Below, piece by piece: positions 10,702 to 18,558 of a stretch of DNA of 64,000 bases. The stretch comes from Propionibacteriaceae bacterium AM104-82 (lineage in GTDB: Bacteria; Actinomycetota; Actinomycetes; Propionibacteriales; Propionibacteriaceae), in assembly GCA_027658995.1 (NCBI GenBank), contig JAQDQK010000002.1, positions 124,001 through 188,000 of the forward strand. The letters are read 5' to 3'. Position numbers and translations under genes: made by a program. Numbering within the stretch: the stretch's first letter is position 1; each line of letters opens with the position of its first letter. The notes under the pieces are model-generated. The model saw nothing but the letters and a program-made list of their open reading frames with translations, did no database searches and was not told the origin of the DNA.

Positions 10702-12020
10702 TTCTCCGCGTCAGCGGCTTCCTGCGTGGCGTTGACGATGTCCTGCGGGCTCGCCTGGCCGGCGAACATGAGAGCGATCGCGTCGTTCATGGCGCCACCG
10801 ATGGAGGTGCCGAACACGGTGTCGAAGTACAGCTGGACGCGGGCGGCGTTGTCGCGGACCTTCAGCAGGTCGGCAAGTGCCGGGTCGGCCACGTACTGCG
10901 AGGCGCTCGGGTTGGTCGGCAGACCCATGTCGAGCTCGGCGAAGCCCTTCTGGACCTCGTCGGAGAGCAGGTAGTTGATGAAGTCGACGGCCTGCTCGGG
11001 GGCCTTCTCCGGGACGGCCCAGGCGTCGCCGCCGCCGAGCGCGGAGGTCGGGTCACCCTTCTGCCCGTCGAACTGCGGGAACGCGAACCAGCCGGTCGCC
11101 TCGCCGAGGCCCAGGTTGTCCTCGGTCAGGCCCTGCATGACGCCGGGCTCCCAGTGTCCTGCCAGCTCCATGGCGACCTTGCCGGTGGCGAGGAGGCCGG
11201 ACGCGGACGTCGGGCCGGCCTGCGCCGGGGTGGTCAGGAAGCCGGCGTTGAACGGCTGGGCCTTGACGACCTTCTCGAGCTGCTCACCTGCGGTGATGAA
11301 GCACTGGTCGGAGAAGTCGAGCGAGGTCACGGCGTTGTCGAGCACGTCGCTCGGGCAGGCGCGCAGCGCGAAGTAGTACCAGTAGTGGGCGGCGGGCCAC
11401 TTGTCGCCCGCGCCAACGGAGATGGGCTCGATGCCCGCGGCGCGGAGCTTGTCGAACGCGGCGAACATGTCGGTCCACGTCTCGGGGGCCTCGGTGATGC
11501 CTGCCTTGGTGAACAGGTCCTTGTTGTACCAGAACCCGACGACGCCGAGCGAGAACGGAAGGCCGTAGGTCTTGCCGTCGATCTGCCAGCCCGCGACGTT
11601 GCCGCCGAGCTTCTCGATCACGTCGGCCGACGGCTCGGAGATGTCCTTGACGAGGCCCGCGTTGACCTTGTCCTTCAACTCGCCGCCGCCGCGCTCCATG
11701 TAGATCTCGGGCACGTCGCCGGACTGCCAGGCGGCCTCCAGCTTGGTGACCATGTCCTCGTGCTGCATCGCGCTGACCTCGACGGTGACACCGGGGTTGT
11801 CCGCCTCGAAGTCGGCCGCGACCTTGTCGTAGTAGTCCTTGCCCTCTCCGGTGTTGGAGTTGTGCCACCAGCGCAGCGTCACGTCCTGCGCGGGCGCGCT
11901 GGTCGCGCCGGGCGACTTGGCGCCCTCGGTCGGATCACCCGTCGCTGCGGGGGCGGTTCCCCCACAGGCCGACAGTGCCAGGCTCGCCACTGCGGCGAAC
12001 GCCAGGATCTGCTTCTTCAT
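10698..12020 (-). CDS. bxlE: Sugar ABC transporter substrate-binding lipoprotein
   Basis: 440 residues. The lipoprotein signal (MKKQILAFAAVASLALSACGG) places the lipobox Cys at 19, followed by an Ala/Gly/Thr linker and a family-1 solute-binding fold. The start at 12020 has GGAGGT 4 bases upstream, and the longer in-frame extension runs through the promoter and operator. It is the first gene of the binding protein-permease-permease-GH3 operon, transcribed divergently from the LacI gene. The ligand is inferred to be xylobiose or a related beta-oligosaccharide. Confidence 0.9.
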   Translation of the reverse strand: MKKQILAFAAVASLALSACGGTAPAATGDPTEGAKSPGATSAPAQDVTLRWWHNSNTGEGKDYYDKVAADFEADNPGVTVEVSAMQHEDMVTKLEAAWQSGDVPEIYMERGGGELKDKVNAGLVKDISEPSADVIEKLGGNVAGWQIDGKTYGLPFSLGVVGFWYNKDLFTKAGITEAPETWTDMFAAFDKLRAAGIEPISVGAGDKWPAAHYWYYFALRACPSDVLDNAVTSLDFSDQCFITAGEQLEKVVKAQPFNAGFLTTPAQAGPTSASGLLATGKVAMELAGHWEPGVMQGLTEDNLGLGEATGWFAFPQFDGQKGDPTSALGGGDAWAVPEKAPEQAVDFINYLLSDEVQKGFAELDMGLPTNPSASQYVADPALADLLKVRDNAARVQLYFDTVFGTSIGGAMNDAIALMFAGQASPQDIVNATQEAADAEK

Positions 12021-12046
12021 TGAAACCTCCACATCATCACGAAATA

Positions 12047-12058
12047 GTTTCGCGAAAC
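12047..12058. promoter_or_regulatory. LacI-type operator in the transporter leader
   Basis: GTTTCGCGAAAC is a perfect 12-base palindrome with the central CG typical of LacI-family operators. It lies about +8 to +19 relative to the predicted transcription start, so bound repressor would block elongation or promoter escape. Confidence 0.75.
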
Positions 12059-12072
12059 AACATTTGAGATTT

Positions 12073-12100
12073 ATCGTAACTCTGGGCGGCAGGAAGTCAA
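12073..12100 (-). promoter_or_regulatory. Promoter of the bxl-like operon
   Basis: On the minus strand -35 TTGACT (12095-12100) and -10 TACGAT (12073-12078) are separated by 16 bases. The operator at 12047-12058 lies just downstream. Confidence 0.7.
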
Positions 12101-12128
12101 CGTTCGGGGGGTCTTTGTTAGCTGAGCG

Positions 12129-12157
12129 TTGCGAACTCCGAAAAAGTTTCGTACTGT
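12129..12157 (+). promoter_or_regulatory. lacI promoter with inverted repeat between -35 and -10
   Basis: -35 TTGCGA (12129-12134) and -10 TACTGT (12152-12157) have a 17-base spacer, and the ATG follows 6 bases later. Within the spacer CGAAA-AAG-TTTCG (12139-12151) forms an inverted repeat, suggesting autorepression. Confidence 0.65.
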
Positions 12158-12163
12158 TTCTGC

Positions 12164-13207
12164 ATGTCAGACGACAAACCACGCCTTGACGAGGTCGCCC
12201 GGATCGCACACGTCTCGAGGGCGACGGCGTCGAAGGCGCTCAACGGCCGCAGCGACGTCTCCGACGCGACCCGGATCAAGGTGCTCGCCGCGGCGGAGGA
12301 ACTCGGATACCGGCGATCGACCATCGGGGCGCCGCAACCGCTGATCGCCTGGGTCGCCGACAACCTCACCACCACCTACACGCTCGACATCCTGCGGGGC
12401 AGCGCCATGGCAGCCCAGGAGGCGGGCATCGGGTTGGTGACGCAGTACACGGCGACGCACCACGGGGCACTCCCCCCGCTGAGCGACGACTGGTTCGACG
12501 CCGTCGCTGGCCACGAATGGCTGGGCGTGATCGCCGTCACCTCGCGACTGTCGCGCCATCAGGTCACCAGGATCCGCGACCGCGGGATCTCCTTCGTCGC
12601 GATCGACCCCGCCAACACCATGCCCCCCGACATGACCTCGATCGGTGCGACCAACTGGAACGGAGGGGTCGACGCGACGCAGCACCTGGTCGACCTCGGG
12701 CACCGCCGGATCGGCTTCGTGCGCGGCACCGTCGGCTCGGTGCCCGCATCGGAACGCCTCCAGGGCTACCTGTCGGCGCTCAGCATGAACGACCTTCCGC
12801 ACGACCCGCGCCTGGTGGTCGGCAGTTCCTTCGAGTACGAGGACGGCGTCCAGGCGGGCCTGCACCTGCTCTCGCTCGACGAGGACGTCCGGCCGACGGC
12901 GATCGTGGCGTGCAACGATCCCCTCGCGCTCGGCGTCTACTCCGCGGCCAGGCAACTTGGCATGCAGATCCCCGACGACGTGAGCGTGGTCGGCTACGAC
13001 GACTCCCTGATGGCGGGCCTCGCGACGCCCGGCCTGACGACCGTCCGGCAACCGCTGCAGGACATGGGCTCGGCCGCGGTGCGCACCGTGCTTGCGGTGC
13101 ACGCAGGTCGCAGCATCACGGAGGGACCGGTCAGGTTGGCAACAACGCTGGTCGTGCGGGACTCCACCGGATCCCCCATGGGGGTGGGCGCCACCTCGGC
13201 GCGTTAG
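12164..13207 (+). CDS. bxlR: LacI-family repressor (BxlR-like)
   Basis: 347 residues. The N-terminal helix-turn-helix has the LacI signature (DEVARIAHVSRATASKALNG, 9-28) and hinge helix (IKVLAAAEELGYR). The periplasmic-binding-like ligand domain covers about 62-335. It is divergent from the transporter/GH3 operon and shares its regulatory region, so it most likely represses that operon and itself and is released by a sugar. The operator half-site CGAAA/TTTCG resembles what I recall for xylobiose repressors of streptomycetes; that comparison is from memory. The mRNA is probably leaderless. Confidence 0.85.
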   Translation: MSDDKPRLDEVARIAHVSRATASKALNGRSDVSDATRIKVLAAAEELGYRRSTIGAPQPLIAWVADNLTTTYTLDILRGSAMAAQEAGIGLVTQYTATHHGALPPLSDDWFDAVAGHEWLGVIAVTSRLSRHQVTRIRDRGISFVAIDPANTMPPDMTSIGATNWNGGVDATQHLVDLGHRRIGFVRGTVGSVPASERLQGYLSALSMNDLPHDPRLVVGSSFEYEDGVQAGLHLLSLDEDVRPTAIVACNDPLALGVYSAARQLGMQIPDDVSVVGYDDSLMAGLATPGLTTVRQPLQDMGSAAVRTVLAVHAGRSITEGPVRLATTLVVRDSTGSPMGVGATSAR

Positions 13208-13227
13208 GCGAGACGGCGCGGGCGATT

Positions 13228-13233
13228 TACACT
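13228..13233 (+). promoter_or_regulatory. Probable -10 box of typA
   Basis: TACACT lies 38 bases before the typA GTG, and GGGAG at 13258-13262 provides a ribosome binding site. No good -35 is seen. Confidence 0.4.
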
Positions 13234-13271
13234 TATCGACGGCCCTTTTACCGATTCTGGGAGTTCCGCCA

Positions 13272-15134
13272 GTGCCAATTCGCCAAGACCTCCGAAACGT
13301 CGCGATCGTCGCCCACGTCGATCACGGCAAGACCACGCTCGTCGATGCCATGCTCTGGCAGTCGGGGGCCTTCCGTGAAGGCGCAGACGTCAACAACCGC
13401 GTCATGGATTCCATGGACCTCGAGCGCGAGAAGGGCATCACCATTCTCGCGAAGAACACCGCGGTCAACCACACCCGGCCCGACGGCACCGCCGCGACCA
13501 TCAACATCATCGACACCCCTGGTCACGCCGACTTCGGCGGCGAGGTCGAGCGTGGCCTCGAGATGGTCGACGGCGTGATCCTGCTTGTCGATGCGTCCGA
13601 GGGCCCGCTCCCCCAGACCCGATTCGTGCTGCGCAAGGCGCTCGCCAAGAAGCTTCCGATCATCGTCGTGGTGAACAAGGTCGACCGGGCCGACGCGCGG
13701 ATCTCCGCGGTCGTCGAGGAGACCTACGACCTGTTCATGGACCTGATCGACGACGACGCCACCGAGGTGCTCGACTTCCCGATCGTCTACGCCTCCGCCA
13801 AGGCGGGCCGCGCGTCGACGACCCAGCCCAACGACGGCGAGATGCCAGACAGCCCCAACCTGGAGCCGCTGTTCGCGACGCTGTTCGACCACATCCCGGC
13901 CCCCAGCTACGAGGAGGGCGCGACGCTGCAGGCGCACGTCACCAATCTCGACGCCTCGCCGTACCTCGGTCGCCTTGCGCTGTGCCGCGTGATCCAGGGC
14001 GAGCTGAAGCGCGGCCAGCAGGTCGCGTGGTGCAGGACCGACGGCACCGTGCAGAACGTGAAGCTCACCGAACTCCTGATGACGCAGGCGCTTGAGCGGG
14101 TTCCCGCCGAAAGCGCAGGCCCGGGCGACATCGTCGCGATCGCCGGCATCCCGGAGATCATGATCGGCGAGACCCTCTCCGACCCCGAGAACCCCAAGCC
14201 GCTTCCGCTGATCAACGTCGACCACCCGTCGATCTCGATGACCATCGGCATCAACACCTCGCCGCTTGCCGGCCGCTCCGGCAAGAACCTGACCGCGCGC
14301 CTCGTGAAGGCCCGCCTGGACCAGGAACTGATCGGCAACGTGTCGATCAAGGTCAACCCGACCGAGCGTCCCGACACCTGGGAGGTGCAGGGCCGAGGCG
14401 AGCTCCAACTGGCGATCCTCGTGGAGATGATGCGCCGCGAGGGCTTCGAGCTGACGGTCGGCAAGCCGCAGGTCGTCACGCAGGTCATCGACGGCAAGGT
14501 GCACGAGCCCATCGAGCGGCTCACCGTCGACATCCCCGAGGAGTTCGTGGGCGTAGTCACGCAGCTCATGGGCCTTCGTCGCGGCCAGATGGAGCAGATG
14601 GTCAACCACGGCACCGGCTGGGTGCGGATGGAGTTCATCGTCCCGGCCCGCGGCCTGATCGGGTTCCGCACCGAGTTCCTGACGGAGACGCGCGGCACCG
14701 GCATCATGAACCACGTCGCGGAGGGCTACGCCCCCTGGGCGGGCGACTTCAGGACCCGCCCGACCGGCTCGCTCGTCGCGGACCGCACCGGATCGGTGAC
14801 CAGCTACGCGCTGTTCAACCTGCAGGAGCGCGGCACGATGTTCGTCTCCCCCGGCGCCGAGGTGTACGAGGGCATGATCGTCGGCGAGAACCCGCGCGCC
14901 GAGGACATGGACGTCAACCCGACCAAGGAGAAGAAGCTCACCAACGTGCGCTCCTCGACCGGAGACGAGTTGGAACGCCTGATCCCGGCCAAGCAGATGT
15001 CGATGGAGCAGCAGCTCGAGTTCTGCGCCGGCGACGAGTGCCTCGAGGTAACCCCCGCCGTCGTGCGGATCCGCAAGGTCACCCTGAACGCGAACGACCG
15101 CGCCAAGGAGCGCAACCGCGCAAAGAAGTCCTGA
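13272..15134 (+). CDS. typA: Ribosome-associated GTPase TypA/BipA
   Basis: 620 residues, the usual length. It is a translational GTPase related to EF-G that aids 50S maturation under stress. The G1 loop AHVDHGKTT (about 14-22), the switch motif EREKGITI, DTPGHADFGG and NKVDRADAR are clear, followed by domain II, domains III and V (IGNVSIKVNPTER) and the TypA-specific C-terminal domain. The GTG at 13272 is chosen because the protein there begins VPIRQDLRNVAIVAHVDHG, matching the family, while the in-frame upstream part overlaps lacI. Confidence 0.95.
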   Translation: MPIRQDLRNVAIVAHVDHGKTTLVDAMLWQSGAFREGADVNNRVMDSMDLEREKGITILAKNTAVNHTRPDGTAATINIIDTPGHADFGGEVERGLEMVDGVILLVDASEGPLPQTRFVLRKALAKKLPIIVVVNKVDRADARISAVVEETYDLFMDLIDDDATEVLDFPIVYASAKAGRASTTQPNDGEMPDSPNLEPLFATLFDHIPAPSYEEGATLQAHVTNLDASPYLGRLALCRVIQGELKRGQQVAWCRTDGTVQNVKLTELLMTQALERVPAESAGPGDIVAIAGIPEIMIGETLSDPENPKPLPLINVDHPSISMTIGINTSPLAGRSGKNLTARLVKARLDQELIGNVSIKVNPTERPDTWEVQGRGELQLAILVEMMRREGFELTVGKPQVVTQVIDGKVHEPIERLTVDIPEEFVGVVTQLMGLRRGQMEQMVNHGTGWVRMEFIVPARGLIGFRTEFLTETRGTGIMNHVAEGYAPWAGDFRTRPTGSLVADRTGSVTSYALFNLQERGTMFVSPGAEVYEGMIVGENPRAEDMDVNPTKEKKLTNVRSSTGDELERLIPAKQMSMEQQLEFCAGDECLEVTPAVVRIRKVTLNANDRAKERNRAKKS

Positions 15135-15143
15135 CAGACAACT

Positions 15144-15177
15144 CGACGGCCGGGGTGGTATTCCACCCCGGCCGTCG
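15144..15177 (+). terminator. Terminator after typA
   Basis: A 15-base perfect stem (15144-15158 with 15163-15177) closes a TATT loop. Confidence 0.8.
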
Positions 15178-15274
15178 GCATTTCCCTGGAGTTTTCGCCC
15201 ACGCCCCGACCCATCCGGTGGGCCTCTGAGTTGCGTCTCTGCAAGCGCATCGAGGGCATCCGAAAGCCCCGTGT

Positions 15275-15288
15275 TTGCGTTCACGCAA
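15275..15288. promoter_or_regulatory. Inverted repeat upstream of second sugar operon
   Basis: TTGCGT-TC-ACGCAA is a perfect 6-2-6 inverted repeat. A second copy of TTGCGT occurs at 15231-15236. It lies about 37 bases upstream of the predicted -35 box and is a candidate site for the DeoR regulator at 21618 or for another activator. Confidence 0.45.
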
Positions 15289-15324
15289 CCAGAGGCAAAG
15301 TGTCGACAAGTTCCGGCGAAACGG

Positions 15325-15354
15325 TTGTTCCTCGCCACGACGCGCTCCTACAGT
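15325..15354 (+). promoter_or_regulatory. Promoter of the dual-aldolase sugar operon
   Basis: TTGTTC (15325-15330) and TACAGT (15349-15354) are 18 bases apart and would give a leader of about 50 bases. Confidence 0.5.
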
Positions 15355-15409
15355 CCGAGCGAAGGGCCTAGCCGACTGGCCGGGACCAACCTCAACGTGG
15401 AGGATCGAC

Positions 15410-16777
15410 ATGACCCGAATGACCCTGCTGCGACTCGGCTCAGCCGCAGCCGCCAGCGCCCTGATACTGTCCGGTTGTGCCGGTGGCGCAGCCCCGACGT
15501 CCAGCACACCACCCAAGGCGACCCAGCCCCAGAGCTCAGGCTCCGGAGGCGAACTCTCGGGGACCGTCACATTCCGTTCGTGGAGCCCGATCGAGCAGAC
15601 GACCGCGCAGATGGTCAGCGCCTTCGAGGCCCAGCACGCAGGCACCAAGATCGACGCCACGATCTTCAACTACCCCGAATACCTGGTTGACCTGCAGACC
15701 AGGGCCAGCTCCAAGACGTTCCCTGACATCGTCGGCCTGCAGCCCGGAGCGCTGACCCAGCAGTACCGATCGAACCTGATGCCGCTGCAAGAGTGCGCGG
15801 CAAAGACGTGGGGCGAGGACTGGCAGGACAAGTTCTACCCGATCGGCATCGAGCAGGCCAGGGCCGGGAACCCGGAGGGCGACGAGAACTTCTACTCACT
15901 GCCGATCCTGGTCCAGACCGTCAATCTCTGGGCCAACACCAAGCTCTTCTCGGAGGCGGGCCAGCAGGTCCCCAAGACGTGGGACGAGCTGAAGAGCGTC
16001 GTGAAGGCCATGGAGGGCCAGAGCTATGCCCCGTTCATGCTGCCCGCAAAGGACGGCTGGCTGCGCAACGCCGTATTCCTTCAGATCGCCAACAACGTGG
16101 ACCCCGGCCTCGTGTACAAGGCGGAGGCTGGCGAGGTGAAGTGGACTGAACCGAAGCTCGTCGAGGCCTTCGACTACTTCGGCAGACTGTTCTCCGAGAA
16201 GATCGCGCAGGACGGGGCGATCGGCCTGGATGCCTACCCAACCGGAGCGAACCAGTTCGAGGCGGGCAACGCGGCCATGATCCCGCTTGGCGCTTGGTGG
16301 GTGCAGCAGTCCGACCCCACGAAGGACCAATCGAGCATTCCCGCGCTCTCGGTCGGGATGGAGGGCTACGAGCCGTTCCTGTTCCCCACGATCCCCGGCG
16401 GAGCCCCCGAGTCGCAGTTCGTCGGCGGCATCGACGTGTCGCTCGGCATCTCCGCAGACACGGCCAACCCCGATCTTGCGTGCGCGGTCCTCACCGACTG
16501 GATCGCGGGCGAAGGCGGCCAGAAGCTCATCGACACCATGAACGACATCCCCGCCGTCAAGGGCATCAACCCCAGCAAATTCACGTCTGAGAAGCAGGAG
16601 GAGATCTGGAACACCTTCGTCAACGACTGGCTGCCTCAGGTGAAGTACTCCCGCTACTTCGATGACCCGAAGCTGGACCAGGCGGTCGCGGACGCGCTCG
16701 CTGCCGTCGCCACCGGTCAGCAGACCCCCGAGCAAGCTGCTGCGGCCGTCCAGGCCGTGCAGGACACGCTCAAGTAG
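15410..16777 (+). CDS. Sugar ABC transporter substrate-binding lipoprotein
   Basis: 455 residues. The lipoprotein signal has its Cys in LILSGCAGG (about 22), followed by a Ser/Thr/Pro-rich linker and a family-1 solute-binding fold. The ATG at 15410 has GGAGG 6 bases upstream; an in-frame ATG at 15419 is a weaker alternative. First gene of a six-gene operon. The ligand is unknown and is presumably a monosaccharide or ketose that feeds the kinase and aldolases downstream. A hairpin follows the stop. Confidence 0.9.
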   Translation: MTRMTLLRLGSAAAASALILSGCAGGAAPTSSTPPKATQPQSSGSGGELSGTVTFRSWSPIEQTTAQMVSAFEAQHAGTKIDATIFNYPEYLVDLQTRASSKTFPDIVGLQPGALTQQYRSNLMPLQECAAKTWGEDWQDKFYPIGIEQARAGNPEGDENFYSLPILVQTVNLWANTKLFSEAGQQVPKTWDELKSVVKAMEGQSYAPFMLPAKDGWLRNAVFLQIANNVDPGLVYKAEAGEVKWTEPKLVEAFDYFGRLFSEKIAQDGAIGLDAYPTGANQFEAGNAAMIPLGAWWVQQSDPTKDQSSIPALSVGMEGYEPFLFPTIPGGAPESQFVGGIDVSLGISADTANPDLACAVLTDWIAGEGGQKLIDTMNDIPAVKGINPSKFTSEKQEEIWNTFVNDWLPQVKYSRYFDDPKLDQAVADALAAVATGQQTPEQAAAAVQAVQDTLK

Positions 16778-16787
16778 TAGGCCGCCA

Positions 16788-16815
16788 CCCTGGGTGCGTC
16801 TCGGCGCGCCCAGGG
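16788..16815 (+). repeat. Intercistronic hairpin between binding protein and permease genes
   Basis: Arms 16788-16798 and 16805-16815 pair over 11 bases (one G-T) around the loop TCTCGG. Such hairpins often protect the upstream message or cause partial termination, giving more binding protein than permease. The function is inferred. Confidence 0.6.
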
Positions 16816-16828
16816 GGACGCTCACATC

Positions 16829-17725
16829 ATGCGTACCCGACTCACCTCATCGCTCACAGGGCTCGCCTTCCTGGCGCCTGCACTCGTGCTGTTCGCGGTT
16901 TTCGTTGTCTATCCGATCGTCTACAACGCCCAAGCCTCGACACTCGACTGGGATGGCGTCAACGCCGGCACCTTCGTAGGTTTCGATAACTACCTGCGAC
17001 TTTTCAAGGACCCCGTCTTCCTCACGACACTGCGCAACTCGGCTCTGTGGATTCCGCTGACGATCATCCCGCAGGCCCTCATCGGGCTGCTGCTCGCCTT
17101 GGCGCTCAACCGAAAGCTCCGAGGCTCGACGATCTATCGGGCGCTGTTCTTCATCCCGGCGATTCTGTCGCCGGTGGTCGTCGGAATCGTCTGGCAGCGG
17201 ATCATGGATCCCTTCAACGGGGTCGTAGCCTCCGTCGGGCAGAGCACCGGGCTGCAGTGGCTCAAGGGCAACTTCCTGGCCGACCCGAACACAGCGATCT
17301 TCGCCGTGATCTTCGTCAACGTGTGGATGTGGACCGGCTTCTCGATGCTCTTCTACCTCGCGGGGCTACAGCTGATCGACGCCTCGGTCCTGGAGTCGGC
17401 GAAGGTTGACGGCGCAAACTGGTGGCAGACCACCACCCGGATCGTCTTCCCACTCCTGAAGCACACGCACCTGTCGCTTCTTCTGCTCGGCATCATCGGG
17501 TCGCTGAAGACATTCGAACTGGTCTACGTCCTCACGCAAGGTGGCCCGAACCATGCCTCAGAGATGCTGCCGACCTACGCGTTCCAACAGGCCTTCCAAC
17601 TGCAGAGCGTCGGGTACGCCTCGACAATCAGCGTGGTACTGATCGTGATCGCGATCACGGCCTCACTCTCGATGGTGCGCGTGTTCGGTTCCGGGTTCCT
17701 GACCGGTAAGGAGAAGACGCGATGA
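16829..17725 (+). CDS. Sugar ABC transporter permease (MalF type)
   Basis: 298 residues with six predicted helices starting at about 8-28 (FLAPALVLFAVFVVYPIVY). The EAA loop reads LESAKVDGANWWQTTTRIVFP. GGGGA lies about 10 bases before the ATG. The stop overlaps the next permease (ATGA). Confidence 0.92.
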   Translation: MRTRLTSSLTGLAFLAPALVLFAVFVVYPIVYNAQASTLDWDGVNAGTFVGFDNYLRLFKDPVFLTTLRNSALWIPLTIIPQALIGLLLALALNRKLRGSTIYRALFFIPAILSPVVVGIVWQRIMDPFNGVVASVGQSTGLQWLKGNFLADPNTAIFAVIFVNVWMWTGFSMLFYLAGLQLIDASVLESAKVDGANWWQTTTRIVFPLLKHTHLSLLLLGIIGSLKTFELVYVLTQGGPNHASEMLPTYAFQQAFQLQSVGYASTISVVLIVIAITASLSMVRVFGSGFLTGKEKTR

Positions 17726-18558
17726 CAGCTCGGACGCGTAGGCGACTCGACAGGAGCCGGTGGCTTCACGTCGCCCTGATCCCGCTTGCCGTCGTGTGGA
17801 TGATTCCCGGGATCATGGTGCTCGGGCTGTCACTCATGCCCGCCAACAACCCGAAGACGACCTTCTTCGGCATCTTCCCGGAAGCCCCGGCGTTGTCCAA
17901 CTACCGCCTGGTCTTCGAACAGAACCCCATCCTCACCCATCTCGCGAACAGCCTGCTGATCACGGTGCCGTCAGTGCTCATCGTTGTTGTGGTCGGCGCC
18001 ATGGCCGCGTTCGCGCTCGCGCGGCTGCACGTCCCGTTGAAGGCACTGGTCTTCAGCATCCTGCTGCTCGGCCTCGTTCTCCCGATGCCAGGCATCGTCG
18101 TCGCCGCGTTCAAGATCCTGCAGGCACTGGGCCTCTACAACACCATCGCGGGTGTCGTGCTCGTCTACTCAGCGCTGGGGCTCCCCTTCGCCGTGATCAT
18201 CCTGCGCACGTCCTATCTGGCCATCCCGGATGAGACCTATGAGGCGGCACGCGTTGACGGGGCCAGCCCATGGACGATCTTCTGGCGGATCTACTTCCCG
18301 ATCGGGAGGCCCGCCATCTCGGTGGTGGTGATCTGGCAGGTCATGATGTCGTGGAACGACTTCCTGCTACCGCTCGTGTCGCTGAGTGACAACGCGATCA
18401 AGCCGCTGACGCTCGTGCCCCTCGCCTACCGGGGCGTCTTCCTCAGCCAGCCGGGGGCACTGTTCGCGGTCCTGGTACTCATCTCCATTCCGGTCGTTCT
18501 GGTCTTCGTCTCGGTGCAGCGTTATCTCGTCAACGGGCTCTCGGGAGCCGTCAAATGA
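17722..18558 (+). CDS. Sugar ABC transporter permease (MalG type)
   Basis: 278 residues with six helices. The EAA loop is YEAARVDGASPWTIFWRIYF, and it ends LVNGLSGAVK as usual for MalG-type subunits. ATGA overlaps occur at both ends. No ATPase is encoded, so a shared one elsewhere is required. Confidence 0.92.
   Translation: MTARTRRRLDRSRWLHVALIPLAVVWMIPGIMVLGLSLMPANNPKTTFFGIFPEAPALSNYRLVFEQNPILTHLANSLLITVPSVLIVVVVGAMAAFALARLHVPLKALVFSILLLGLVLPMPGIVVAAFKILQALGLYNTIAGVVLVYSALGLPFAVIILRTSYLAIPDETYEAARVDGASPWTIFWRIYFPIGRPAISVVVIWQVMMSWNDFLLPLVSLSDNAIKPLTLVPLAYRGVFLSQPGALFAVLVLISIPVVLVFVSVQRYLVNGLSGAVK

Noticed and set aside
15231..15244. TTGC-N6-GCAA as a second operator for the sugar operon
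   Set aside because: Arms of only four bases; the match to 15275-15288 is limited to the TTGCGT half.
13248..15338. A very long open frame on the minus strand opposite typA
   Set aside because: Its composition (Asp/Val/Leu/Arg/His-rich, no motifs) is that of the complement of GC-rich coding DNA, and typA is unambiguous.
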